In this document: piece by piece, positions 1 through 8,742 of the stretch
Layout: every line of letters starts with the position of its first letter
How positions within the stretch are numbered: position 1 is the stretch's first letter
Assembly: GCA_938036545.1 (NCBI GenBank)
Contig: CALHQJ010000078.1
Span: 1 to 37,059 of the forward strand
DNA from: an uncultured Clostridium sp.
GTDB taxonomy: Bacteria; Bacillota; Clostridia; Lachnospirales; Lachnospiraceae
DNA: 37,059 nt
Direction of reading: 5' to 3'
Made by a program: the position numbers and the translations under genes
The notes under the pieces: model-generated
The model's input: the letters and a program-made list of their open reading frames with translations, nothing else
What the model was told of the DNA's origin: nothing
Databases searched by the model: none

Positions 1-1115
1 GGCGCTTTTACGCCAGAGTGTTAGCTAATATTTTCTATAGCGCTGCCGTTACCTGCCTGGTGGAGATATTTTTAGTAACTAATGTGTCCATGGTAACGGA
101 GTACCTGAGGGAAAGCGGACGGGGCGGCTGGCTTTTAGGTCTTTTGGAAGGCGGAACCGTGGGAGTCCTGTTTTATGTGCTTTTGGGAATTATCGTATTT
201 TCGGTTTTGTTTTTACTGCTGCAGAGAAAATCCCTGGAGTATATCCGTAAGCTTTATGAAGCTATGCAGAGAATTTCGGAAGGAGATTTAAACACAGAAG
301 TCGAAGTAATCGGAGATGATGAGTTTTCCAGCATGGCGGCCAGTCTGAATCAGCTGGCTCAGGACATCCGCAGCCTGATGGACAAGGAGAGGGAAGCGGA
401 GCGATCGAAAAATGAGCTGATTACCAATGTTGCCCACGATTTGCGGACGCCTCTGACGTCGATTATCGGCTATCTGGAACTGTTGTCCAAAGGTACAGCT
501 ATGCCGCCGGAGATGGAAAAAAAGTATATTGACATTGCATATACCAAGGCGAAACGCCTGGAAAAACTGATTGAAGAATTGTTTGGTTTTACCAAGATGA
601 ACTGCGGAAAGATTTCCATGAAAGTGGGACAGGTAGATGTAATTAAGCTGTTAGGCCAGCTTCTGGAAGAATTTTATCCCAGCTTTATGGAGAAAAATCT
701 GGTATACGAGCTGAGAAGCAATGTGCCTGCTAAGGTGATTACTGCAGACGGAAACCTGTTAGCCAGGCTGTTTGACAACTTGATAAACAATGCGATTAAG
801 TATGGGGCAGAGGGCAAACGGATTTTGGTAGATGTGGAAGCAGATGATGCCATTGTGGCGGTTTCGGTTACCAATTTTGGTTACGTAATACCGGAAAAGG
901 ATCTTCCTCTGCTGTTTAATAAGTTTTACCGCGTGGAAAATTCCAGATCAACCGCTACAGGAGGTACAGGTCTGGGGCTGGCTATTGCGAAAAATATCGT
1001 AGATATGCATGGCGGAGACATACAGGTAACCAGCGATTTAAACGGTACGGTATTTACCGTAAAACTGAAGACGGATTTTGACATTAACAAAGAAAATTTT
1101 GGCAAGATTGGATGA
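1..1115 (+). CDS. Sensor histidine kinase, VanS/OmpR-partner type (5' partial)
   Basis: Membrane sensor kinase that autophosphorylates on a histidine and passes phosphate to a response regulator, which is probably encoded just outside the left edge. The frame (codons from base 3) is open to the window start, so the N-terminus is missing; the GTG at 18 is only the first in-window start codon. Counting from that GTG: a hydrophobic segment at about 46-68, HAMP-like region to about 120, the H-box with AHDLRTPL (phospho-acceptor His about 140), the N-box LFDNLINNAIKYG (about 250) and a C-terminal GGTGLGLAIAKN ATP-lid motif. The catalytic motifs are all intact. The 3' end overlaps the next reading frame, so the kinase looks co-transcribed with the membrane protein and ABC transporter. 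The VanS-like assignment rests on overall resemblance; the stimulus is unknown. Confidence 0.9.
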   Translation, partial: RFYARVLANIFYSAAVTCLVEIFLVTNVSMVTEYLRESGRGGWLLGLLEGGTVGVLFYVLLGIIVFSVLFLLLQRKSLEYIRKLYEAMQRISEGDLNTEVEVIGDDEFSSMAASLNQLAQDIRSLMDKEREAERSKNELITNVAHDLRTPLTSIIGYLELLSKGTAMPPEMEKKYIDIAYTKAKRLEKLIEELFGFTKMNCGKISMKVGQVDVIKLLGQLLEEFYPSFMEKNLVYELRSNVPAKVITADGNLLARLFDNLINNAIKYGAEGKRILVDVEADDAIVAVSVTNFGYVIPEKDLPLLFNKFYRVENSRSTATGGTGLGLAIAKNIVDMHGGDIQVTSDLNGTVFTVKLKTDFDINKENFGKIG

Positions 1116-3633
1116 GAAGGATATGGGAGTCAATAAGAAACAGGCAGCAGGTGCGGTGAAAACCGCACTGGTCTGCCTTCTGATTTTTACAGCAGCCGTT
1201 ACCCTGTTTTCCTGGTTCCTCGGAAGAAATGAGAGCCAGGCGGCAGGAAGGAATGTGCTGAACCAGCCAGAGTACGGGTATATGAATCCGGAAGTGGAGC
1301 TGGAAGCCAGCTACGGATTTGATAATATGGCAAAAGGCGGGCGGTACCTTCCTGTGTATGTCACCCTGACCAACCATATGGAAGAGGCCTACAGCGGTAC
1401 TTTGCAGGTGATTTCCATGGAATCGGATTACCGGATATACCGATACGAGTTTCCGGTTATAGTGGAAAGCCAGGAAAGCAGCCTGAAAAACCTGAATATT
1501 CCTCTGGGAGCCAAGGCAGATCAACTGTATGTCAGTCTGTTGAATGAGGAAGGGAAAAAGGTTGCTCAAAAGAGGCTGAAACTTAACACAAGCGAGGATA
1601 TACCGGAACTGCTGCTAGGCGTTATCAGTGATACCCAGGACAGGCTTCAGTATTTTAATGATGTAGGGATCAATTACAGCACCTTGAGAACCCGTTTGTG
1701 CAAGATGGTGGCTGGCAGTATTCCCAGCCAGGCAGCAGGTCTGGATCAGCTGGATGTGCTGCTGATTACCAATTATGATGTGCGGAGACTGTCAGAGGAT
1801 CAGCTGGCAGCCATTCGGGAATGGGTAAACCGCGGCGGCGTTCTTTTGCTGGGAACAGGGGCAAGGGGCTGCGATATTTTATATGAGTTTATGGAAAACC
1901 ATATGGAAGCAGCACCTAGTTACCTGGGATCGGTATATATTGATATGGGAGATGGGTATCTGTTTTCCAAAACCGGCAGCTCCGGCGTTTTTTTAGAATG
2001 TAATGATATTAATCTTTCAGAAGAAAACGTATTAATGGAAAGCAGAGGGATTCCCCTTCTGACATCGGTAGCCAGAGAAAGCGGAATTATTGTGGCAGCT
2101 GCCTTTGATTTTGCAGATCTGGAAGAATTTTGCCAGGAAAATCCCTCTTATGTCGATCAGCTTTTTACCAGAATTTTAGGAGAAACCAGGATTACCAAAC
2201 TGTCGGATTATTTATACAGCGGTACTTCGAATACCTACTGGGCGGTACAAAGCATTATCAATGCGGGAAGCGTAGGCAAGCTGCCTCATATCGGCCTGTA
2301 TGCAGTTGTGATTGTCAGCTATGTTTTGCTGGCCGGACCAGGCCTGTACTTCTTTTTAAAGCAGAGAGATATGCAGAAATATTACCGGACCAGCGTAGTA
2401 TTTATGTCTCTTTTGTGTACAGGCATTGTCTATGTAATGAGTGGGGAAACTCGTTTTACCAATACATTTTTTCATTACGCTTCCATTCAGGATGTGTCGG
2501 ATGAGGTGGTGACGGAATCTACATATGTGAATATGCAGGCGCCGGATAACCGGCCGTATTCAATAAAATTTGATCCCGGCTATACCGTCCGCCCCATTAC
2601 CAGAAGCGCATATTATGATGCAGAACAGATTCCTAAGTTTACAGGGCAGGAGGACCCCCATATTGCCATCTCCTATAAGGAGGACGCAACCAGGCTGGAT
2701 GTGCAGAACGTACCGGCTTTTGCATCCAATTACTTCCAGCTTGAGAAGCGGTTTGATAATGTTTCCGGACAGGGAATTGACGCAGAAGTAACTTATTTTG
2801 ATGGAACGATCAGCGGCCGGATTACCAACCGGATGGACTGCAGGATTGAGGACGCAGCGGTATTGCTGTATGGCGCAATGGCAATAGTGGGAGACCTGGA
2901 ACCAGGAGAAACAAAAATTCTGGAGAATCTTCCGGCAGTCAATTATTCGGTGGCGTCTGCGTCTTCCAGGGAAACCGCAGAACAGATTACAGGGGGATGG
3001 AAGTATAAGAAGGCAGACATTTCGAACGCAGAATATATGAAAACAATGGCAAAGACCAGCCTGCTGGAATTTTATCTGGATGAGTATCTGACCGGTTATC
3101 AGCCTGGGGCGCGGATTGTGGCGTTTCGGGGAAATGGAGAAACCAGTTCATTTTTGACAGGAAACGGGTATGAGGTGTCCGGCCTTACCATGTATACTGC
3201 TGCGGCAGAGGTTTATATGGGAAAAGAAGATCTGGTATACCGGTCTGCCATGGCAAATTCTCCGAAAGTAATAAACGGGATTTATCAGATCTCCGGCAAT
3301 ACCATTACCGGTATGAGTCCGGTTACGTTGGAATATAGTTTAGGCAGCGATTTAAATATAGAAAAGCTGCGGTTTGAACAGCTGTCTCCGGTATTTCGGG
3401 AAAACACCGGATTTGGGCAGCTTCAGGCTTTTGAGGGAAGTATGTATTTTTATAATTTCGGAATCGGAGATTATGAACTGATTAGTCCTGGAAAAACGGA
3501 GTTTGAAGACTGGGAACTGGAGGCCTATCTGTCCCCAGGCCATACGATTATTGTGCGGTACGTATGCGACAGCGCCGCAGGGTACGGAAATGTGGTGCTT
3601 CCGATGCTGTATGTGACAGGGAGGGAACGATAA
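1078..3633 (+). CDS. Large membrane-anchored protein of unknown function in an ABC-transporter operon
   Basis: I do not recognise a named family with confidence. The protein of up to 851 residues has one transmembrane segment near residues 27-48, a long predicted extracytoplasmic part, and two more hydrophobic segments at about 405-428 and 438-455, followed by about 390 residues that look exported. A Rossmann-like stretch (LDVLLITNYD ... WVNRGGVLLLGTGARG, about residues 222-262) resembles the glutamine-amidotransferase-like fold found in membrane proteins beside ABC-2 exporters. Start choice is uncertain: TTG 1078 gives a 38-bp overlap with the kinase, TTG 1108 an 8-bp overlap, and ATG 1123 has AGAAGG too close upstream; all keep the first membrane segment. 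Its stop shares a base with the ATPase start (TAATG), so the two are probably translationally coupled. Likely an accessory or surface component of the downstream transporter (inference). Confidence 0.8.
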   Translation: MTLTKKILARLDEKDMGVNKKQAAGAVKTALVCLLIFTAAVTLFSWFLGRNESQAAGRNVLNQPEYGYMNPEVELEASYGFDNMAKGGRYLPVYVTLTNHMEEAYSGTLQVISMESDYRIYRYEFPVIVESQESSLKNLNIPLGAKADQLYVSLLNEEGKKVAQKRLKLNTSEDIPELLLGVISDTQDRLQYFNDVGINYSTLRTRLCKMVAGSIPSQAAGLDQLDVLLITNYDVRRLSEDQLAAIREWVNRGGVLLLGTGARGCDILYEFMENHMEAAPSYLGSVYIDMGDGYLFSKTGSSGVFLECNDINLSEENVLMESRGIPLLTSVARESGIIVAAAFDFADLEEFCQENPSYVDQLFTRILGETRITKLSDYLYSGTSNTYWAVQSIINAGSVGKLPHIGLYAVVIVSYVLLAGPGLYFFLKQRDMQKYYRTSVVFMSLLCTGIVYVMSGETRFTNTFFHYASIQDVSDEVVTESTYVNMQAPDNRPYSIKFDPGYTVRPITRSAYYDAEQIPKFTGQEDPHIAISYKEDATRLDVQNVPAFASNYFQLEKRFDNVSGQGIDAEVTYFDGTISGRITNRMDCRIEDAAVLLYGAMAIVGDLEPGETKILENLPAVNYSVASASSRETAEQITGGWKYKKADISNAEYMKTMAKTSLLEFYLDEYLTGYQPGARIVAFRGNGETSSFLTGNGYEVSGLTMYTAAAEVYMGKEDLVYRSAMANSPKVINGIYQISGNTITGMSPVTLEYSLGSDLNIEKLRFEQLSPVFRENTGFGQLQAFEGSMYFYNFGIGDYELISPGKTEFEDWELEAYLSPGHTIIVRYVCDSAAGYGNVVLPMLYVTGRER

Positions 3634-4580
3634 TGCTGAAAATTAAAAAATTACAAAAAACCTTTGGCAAATACCATGCCCTGTCCGATCTGAAGCTGGA
3701 GGTTCCCCGGGGATCGCTGTTTGGATTTGTAGGCCCTAATGGAGCGGGAAAAACTACGACTATTAAAATTATCTGCGGACTTTTAATGGCAGATTCCGGA
3801 ACCGTAGAGATAGGCGGCTGCGACATCTGCAGGGAGACAGCTCAGGTAAAAGGCATGATTGGTTATGTGCCGGACTATTTTGGGGTATATGATAATCTGA
3901 AGGTGTCAGAATACATGGAATTTTTCGCCTCCTGTTACGGCCTGGACGGATTGAAGGCGAGAACCAGGATTATGACGCTGTTAGAACAGGTGGGACTGGA
4001 AGACCGGACGGATTTTTACGTAGACGGCCTCTCCAGAGGCATGAAACAGCGGCTGTGTCTGGCCAGAGCCCTGATCCACGATCCCCAGCTTTTGATTTTA
4101 GACGAGCCTACGTCGGGAATGGACCCAAGAAGCCGGTTTGATTTTAAAGAAATTATCCGAGAACTGCATCAGCAGGGAAAAACCATTTTAATCAGTTCTC
4201 ATTTGCTGTCAGAATTGTCAGAGGTGTGCACGGATCTGGGAATTATTGACGAGGGCCATATGGTTTTGAGCGGCAATATGCAGGAGATTTTGGAACGGGT
4301 AGACAGTTCCAGGCCATTGGTAATTACGGTGAATGGAAAACCGGAGCGGGCCATGGCTATTTTGAGAAGCCATCCCAGCGTCCAGACTATTTCAGTAAAA
4401 GAAAGAGATATTATGGTGGGATTTATCGGAGACAGTGAGGATGAAGCCCAGCTTTTGCAGCAATTGGTGGATGCGGAGATTCCAGTCTGCGGCTTTGCCA
4501 GAGTGAGGGGAGATTTGGAGACTCTGTTTATGCAGATTACGGAAAAAAATGAAAAGGTGGTGCTGATCCATGAAGGTTAA
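3633..4580 (+). CDS. ABC transporter ATP-binding protein
   Basis: Cytoplasmic ATPase of an ABC-2-type exporter (315 residues). Visible motifs: Walker A GPNGAGKTTT (about residue 34), signature LSRGMKQR, Walker B LLILDEPTSGMDP and the switch His in ISSHLLSE. A C-terminal extension of about 90 residues follows the nucleotide-binding domain, as in many bacitracin/NatA-like exporters. The reading frame is open further upstream, but the ATG at 3633 is preceded by AGGGAGGG and overlaps the previous stop as TAATG, which decides the start. The last 11 bases overlap the permease gene. The substrate cannot be told from sequence. Confidence 0.93.
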   Translation: MLKIKKLQKTFGKYHALSDLKLEVPRGSLFGFVGPNGAGKTTTIKIICGLLMADSGTVEIGGCDICRETAQVKGMIGYVPDYFGVYDNLKVSEYMEFFASCYGLDGLKARTRIMTLLEQVGLEDRTDFYVDGLSRGMKQRLCLARALIHDPQLLILDEPTSGMDPRSRFDFKEIIRELHQQGKTILISSHLLSELSEVCTDLGIIDEGHMVLSGNMQEILERVDSSRPLVITVNGKPERAMAILRSHPSVQTISVKERDIMVGFIGDSEDEAQLLQQLVDAEIPVCGFARVRGDLETLFMQITEKNEKVVLIHEG

Positions 4581-5523
4581 TCCGATTTACAAAAGGGAGG
4601 TAAAAGCCAGCTCCAGAAGTATGCGTCTTCCAATTATCCTTATGATATTTAATGGGATTTTAGCTATGGCAGCCCTGCTCAACATGTATTCGGTTCTGTA
4701 TCGGGTATGGACCACTGCCGAAATCCAGTATTCCGGTTTCCTGGAGATGTATGTATTTGTGGCGGCAGCAGAATTTTCCATGCTTCTGTTTATTATGCCC
4801 GCCATTGCGGCGGGCAGCATCAGTGGCGAGAGAGAACGCCAGACTCTGGATCTGCTTTTGACAACACAGACAACTCCCAGACAGATTATCGGGGGAAAGC
4901 TGATGGCGTCTTTAAGCAACATGTTTCTGATTCTCATTGCCAGCTTTCCGGTTATTGCCCTGGTCTTTGTATATGGGGGAATTACCTGGAAGGACTTAGC
5001 GCTGCTGTTTGTGCATTTTACTGTTACAGCTCTTTTAGTGGCAGGGATAGGGTTATTTTGTTCTGCCCTGTTTAGAAGAACGATTCTGTCAGCAGCGGCA
5101 TCTTACGGCGGAACTGCGATTTTGGTAGGGGGCACATTTGCTGTCAATGAATTTGCCTTAAGTATTTCTGCCATGCGCTGGAATAATTATATGAATCAAA
5201 TCGGAAGCGTAGTCAGCCAGGCCAGTTCTGGCGGATTTTTATATCTGATGCTGTTGAATCCGGCGGCAACGTTTTATTCCATTATCCGCGGTCAGACGGG
5301 TACAGACGGTGTTTTAAATACGGCAAGCCAGTGGTTTGGATACCACGAAAGCAGCTTTATAACCGACCATTGGGTATTAGTCAGCATGGCGGTACAGCTT
5401 CTGGCAGCGCTGTTTCTGAACAGTGGAGCGGTAAAGCTGATTGATCCTGCGGTTAAAAAGGGCAGGAAAACTTTAAAATATCCGAAACACCGCCGTAACT
5501 CCCATACACAGAAGGATGCCTAA
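4570..5523 (+). CDS. ABC-2 type transporter permease
   Basis: Integral membrane partner of the preceding ATPase (317 residues, about six hydrophobic segments). The segment ISGERERQTLDLLLTTQTTP (about residues 86-105) is the cytoplasmic coupling region typical of ABC-2 permeases. The start overlaps the ATPase stop by 11 bp, consistent with coupled translation. The last 51 bases overlap, in antisense, the 3' end of the convergent feoB, and I see no terminator between the two. The tail is lysine/arginine/histidine-rich and should lie in the cytoplasm. Confidence 0.9.
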   Translation: MKVNPIYKREVKASSRSMRLPIILMIFNGILAMAALLNMYSVLYRVWTTAEIQYSGFLEMYVFVAAAEFSMLLFIMPAIAAGSISGERERQTLDLLLTTQTTPRQIIGGKLMASLSNMFLILIASFPVIALVFVYGGITWKDLALLFVHFTVTALLVAGIGLFCSALFRRTILSAAASYGGTAILVGGTFAVNEFALSISAMRWNNYMNQIGSVVSQASSGGFLYLMLLNPAATFYSIIRGQTGTDGVLNTASQWFGYHESSFITDHWVLVSMAVQLLAALFLNSGAVKLIDPAVKKGRKTLKYPKHRRNSHTQKDA

Positions 5524-7389
5524 TACTGTAGGCAGGAGAATGGAAAGAACCGTCCATTTCAAAGATTTCGTCTCCTTATGAATGGTCAGCACCGTAGTAG
5601 AACAGGGCCAGTGAAACAGGGAAAAAATCAGCATGGATACCGCAGTCTGCCAGGTCCAGCCGTGAGCCAGAAGAAGCTGGCTTAATGCGTGGGAGTCGGT
5701 CATTTCGATCAGGACGCCAGACTGCAGGTATGCCATAAGGATAATGGGAAGTACAATTTCATTGGCCGGAAAACCTAACAGGAAACCGATTAAAATAACG
5801 CCGTCCATTCCCATGAGCCGCCCAAGAGGATCAAAAAATCCGGTCAGGATCGAGAGAAGGGTGGGAGAGGAAGGCGGAACTGCCTGGATGGCAAGATTAG
5901 ACGCATCCATTAAGGCTGTCTGGGCAGTTAAGGCAAAATATCCATTTTCTGCGCCTACGTAGGAGATGTTTGCCAGAGCCCATATCAGCAGACCAGCAGG
6001 AGCAGCGACGGCCACGGCTCTTCCAAGGACAAACAGGGTTCGGTCAAAGATAGATCGGACAACGACTTTTCCTATCTGGGGTCTGCGGTAGGGAGGCAGT
6101 TCCAGCGTAAAGAAAGAGGGTATTCCTTTTAGCAGAGTATGGGACAAGACCCAGGAAGAAGCCAGGGCAGCCAGGACGCCTAACAGGATTACGGCTGTCA
6201 GACATAAGGCTGCGGTGAAAGAACCGAGAAATGTCCCGCCAAGTCCTGCTGTAAAAAACAGGGTAATAAGAGTAAAAAGAGTAGGAAAGCGGCCGTTGCA
6301 TGGAATCATGGAATTGGTTAAAATTGCAATCAGCCGTTCTCTGGGGGAATCAATAATCCGGCATCCCACAATTGCCGCAGCATTACATCCAAATCCCATT
6401 GCCATAGTCAGGCATTGTTTTCCGCAGGACTTACACTTCTCAAAAGCCCGATCCATATTGAATGCAACTCTGGGCAGGTATCCCAAATCCTCCAGTAATG
6501 TGAAGAGAGGAAAGAAAATCGCCATAGGCGGCAGCATGACGGACACTACCCAGGCCAGAACTCGATAAATTCCATAAACAACACATCCAATCAACCAGTC
6601 AGGGGCATTACAGAATGCCATCCAGTCAGCAAGTTTCCCTTCAAACTGAAACAGAGCGTCCCATAAAAGCCGGGACGGATAGTTGGCGCCGCTCATGGTA
6701 AGCCAGAAGATAAAAAGCAGCAGTCCCAGCATAATCAGTTTTCCCGTAAATTTTCCTGTTACAATTCGATCGATTCGCTCTTCCAATCTGCGGCAGGTAT
6801 CGGTAGAGCCGGAGACGGTTTCTCCAGCCAGGGTTTTCGGAGAAAAGTCCAGACAGTCATAGGAAAAGACCTGATCAAAGGCTTCGAGAACTGCCTGGCG
6901 GATGCGCTGGATGGTTCGGCTGTCTCTGGCGCAGCATGGAACCACCGGAATCTGTAACACATCTTCCAACAGTGAAAAATCAATAGATATCCCTTTTCGT
7001 TGGGCTTCGTCACATAAGTTTACACAGAGGACGATGGGAGTTCCCTGGTCTTTTACGTAATCTAAGTGGGTAATCTGAGACAGCAGGTGAAGTCCGCGTT
7101 CCAGACAGGTTGCGTCGCAGATAACCAGAATAATATCTGCCTGACCAGAACAAATATAATCTCTGGCAATGACTTCTTCTTCTGAATGGGCATTCAGGGA
7201 ATAGGTGCCAGGCAGATCCACCAGGAGAAATTCCTTTCCGCCGTATTGATAAGTACCCTGTGCCGACGCTACAGTCTTTCCAGCCCAATTTCCGGTGTGC
7301 TGGCGCATGCCGGTTAGAGCATTAAAGATGCTGCTTTTCCCTACGTTGGGGTTGCCAGCCAAAGCAGCCACAATGCGTCCGTTATCCAT
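5473..7389 (-). CDS. feoB: Ferrous iron transport protein B
   Basis: Membrane Fe(II) transporter with an N-terminal G domain (638 residues). The G1 motif GNPNVGKS is at residues 12-19, G3 DLPG at 58-61, and G4 is NLCD at about 124-127, where FeoB proteins usually have N-x-x-D. The membrane part holds Gate-like motifs, including GFGCNAAAIVGCR (about 332-344), and LLGFPANEIVLP. It is on the short side for the family but appears complete. The ATG is preceded by GGAGG at a 6-base spacing. No FeoA is fused or adjacent; a free-standing feoA lies about 15 kb away. Its 3' end overlaps the convergent ABC permease by 51 bp. I found no convincing Fur box in the 5' region. Confidence 0.95.
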   Translation of the reverse strand: MDNGRIVAALAGNPNVGKSSIFNALTGMRQHTGNWAGKTVASAQGTYQYGGKEFLLVDLPGTYSLNAHSEEEVIARDYICSGQADIILVICDATCLERGLHLLSQITHLDYVKDQGTPIVLCVNLCDEAQRKGISIDFSLLEDVLQIPVVPCCARDSRTIQRIRQAVLEAFDQVFSYDCLDFSPKTLAGETVSGSTDTCRRLEERIDRIVTGKFTGKLIMLGLLLFIFWLTMSGANYPSRLLWDALFQFEGKLADWMAFCNAPDWLIGCVVYGIYRVLAWVVSVMLPPMAIFFPLFTLLEDLGYLPRVAFNMDRAFEKCKSCGKQCLTMAMGFGCNAAAIVGCRIIDSPRERLIAILTNSMIPCNGRFPTLFTLITLFFTAGLGGTFLGSFTAALCLTAVILLGVLAALASSWVLSHTLLKGIPSFFTLELPPYRRPQIGKVVVRSIFDRTLFVLGRAVAVAAPAGLLIWALANISYVGAENGYFALTAQTALMDASNLAIQAVPPSSPTLLSILTGFFDPLGRLMGMDGVILIGFLLGFPANEIVLPIILMAYLQSGVLIEMTDSHALSQLLLAHGWTWQTAVSMLIFSLFHWPCSTTVLTIHKETKSLKWTVLSILLPTVLGILLCMGVTAVFRIF

Positions 7390-7648
7390 AAAATACCTCC
7401 ATGAAAACTGCCAATCCTCATACTCGGGGATATGGCAAGAGCCTTATTGTTACATATGAAAGAGGACAAGAAGAGGATACAAAAAGAGGGGATTTAAACC
7501 TGATAGGCATAAATATGCCGTATTTATAATTGAAAAGCCTATATAGATGGTTTTTTGTATACAAAAGAAATATGGCATATGCGAAAAAGAATCGCATATT
7601 CAAAAATAAATCTGTCAAAAAACTGGCATACAACGAAAAATCGGAGAA
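7390..7648. other. Intergenic region between feoB and the sugar-transport operon, with inverted repeats
   Basis: The gap from feoB to the transporter start codon at 7762 holds no credible gene. It must contain the feoB promoter (- strand), which I cannot assign firmly. Two inverted repeats are seen: GGCAT-AAAT-ATGCC (7506-7519) and ATATGCGA-N7-TCGCATAT (7577-7599). The word GGCATA also recurs at 7574 and 7625. These lie upstream of the transporter promoter and are candidate sites for a regulator of either divergent unit. Confidence 0.5.
7577..7599. promoter_or_regulatory. Perfect inverted repeat, candidate operator
   Basis: ATATGCGA, a 7-base spacer, then TCGCATAT: an 8-bp perfect palindrome with no T-tract on either side, so not a terminator. 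It lies about 85-107 bp upstream of the predicted start of the transporter transcript, where an AraC-family activator could act. The link to a specific regulator is inference. Confidence 0.4.
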
Positions 7649-7677
7649 TTGTAAAGTGGAGAAAAAATGAATATTAT
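7649..7677 (+). promoter_or_regulatory. Predicted sigma-A promoter of the GAG transport/lyase operon
   Basis: TTGTAA (7649-7654), 17-base spacer, TATTAT (7672-7677). The predicted transcript starts near 7684 and has a leader of about 78 nt. The leader contains a small bulged hairpin (TCCAAAGTC / GACTTATGGA, 7692-7717) before the ribosome binding site. Confidence 0.55.
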
Positions 7678-7761
7678 GGAGTTACGAGTTGTCCAAAGTC
7701 GATAAAAGACTTATGGATAAATAAGGGCTTGTAAAAAATAGAAAAAGGAGTGAAAAAGAGT

Positions 7762-8730
7762 ATGGCTAAACAAAAAGCTCAATACCAGTCTTCCGTACTG
7801 GTAGAAGGACGGCAGCAATCATTTAAGCAGAAATTTGTCAGAGCGATGAGAAGAGACTGGCAGCTTTATCTGCTGTGCGTTCCTGCATTGTTGTTCATAT
7901 TTGTATTCAACTATGGACCAATGTACGGCCTGCAGATTGCATTTAAGGATTTCTCTGCGAAACAGGGAATCTGGGGAAGTGAATGGGTCGGATTTGATAA
8001 CTTTATAAGATTTTTCAAAACCCCCCAGTTCTTGACCTTATTGAAGAACACACTGGGGATTAGTATCTATTCCCTGATTGCAGGCTTCCCATTCCCGATT
8101 ATACTGGCGCTGATACTGAATCAAGTCAGAAGCGGCAAGCTGCGCAAGGTAGTGCAGATGGTGGTATATGCGCCCCACTTTATTTCTGTAGTAGTATTGT
8201 GCGGTATGCTGTACGTGTTCATGTCTCCGTCTACAGGTATTCTGAATAATATCCTGGCGTCTCTTGGCCTGGAACGGGTATTCTTTTTAGGAGAGCCGTC
8301 TTACTTTCCGCACATCTTCGTGTGGTCGGATATTTGGCAGAATACAGGATGGGGTATGATTATTTACCTGGCGGCGCTGTCCTCCATCAGTCCAGAGCTG
8401 TACGAAGCAGCCAAGATAGACGGAGCAAGCAAATTAAAAACAATTTGGTACGTAGATATTCCAGGTATTTTGCCTCAGATCGTAATTTTGTTTATCATGC
8501 GTACCGGAAGCTTTATGAATGTAGGCTTCCAGAAAGCGTTCTTGCTGCAGACGCCTCTGAACTTAGAGACTTCGGAGATCATATCTACATATGTATATAA
8601 GGTTGGTCTGCTTAATGCACAGTTTAGTTATTCTACAGCGATTGATCTGTTTAATACAGTAGTCAATGTGGTCCTTATTCTTATGGTGAACGCCATTTGT
8701 AAGAAGGTCAATGACACCAGTCTGTGGTAA
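7762..8730 (+). CDS. Sugar ABC transporter permease, LplB-like
   Basis: Inner-membrane permease (322 residues) of a carbohydrate-uptake ABC transporter of the LplB/aldouronate type. It has about six membrane segments and the cytoplasmic EAA loop EAAKIDGASKLKTIWYVDIP (about residues 212-231) that docks the ATPase. The reading frame also permits GTG 7750, but AAGGAG directly abuts that codon; ATG 7762 lies 11 bases after it and fits better. It pairs with the next gene, and no ATPase is encoded here, so the transporter probably uses a shared MsmX-type ATPase (known for this family). Context (PL8 lyase, sulfatase) suggests glycosaminoglycan oligosaccharides as substrate. Confidence 0.92.
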   Translation: MAKQKAQYQSSVLVEGRQQSFKQKFVRAMRRDWQLYLLCVPALLFIFVFNYGPMYGLQIAFKDFSAKQGIWGSEWVGFDNFIRFFKTPQFLTLLKNTLGISIYSLIAGFPFPIILALILNQVRSGKLRKVVQMVVYAPHFISVVVLCGMLYVFMSPSTGILNNILASLGLERVFFLGEPSYFPHIFVWSDIWQNTGWGMIIYLAALSSISPELYEAAKIDGASKLKTIWYVDIPGILPQIVILFIMRTGSFMNVGFQKAFLLQTPLNLETSEIISTYVYKVGLLNAQFSYSTAIDLFNTVVNVVLILMVNAICKKVNDTSLW

Positions 8731-8742
8731 GGGGGGAAAAAC

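Noticed and set aside
2130..2504. 124-codon + strand frame inside the large membrane protein gene
   Set aside because: Out-of-frame shadow of a gene with clear coding sense; no start signal.
7390..7500. Fur box upstream of feoB
   Set aside because: No sequence resembling the GATAATGATAATCATTATC consensus was found.
7418..7633. 71-codon - strand reading frame upstream of feoB
   Set aside because: Lies over the inverted repeats and AT-rich promoter region, no ribosome binding site, low-complexity Phe/Leu-rich peptide; not credible as a gene.
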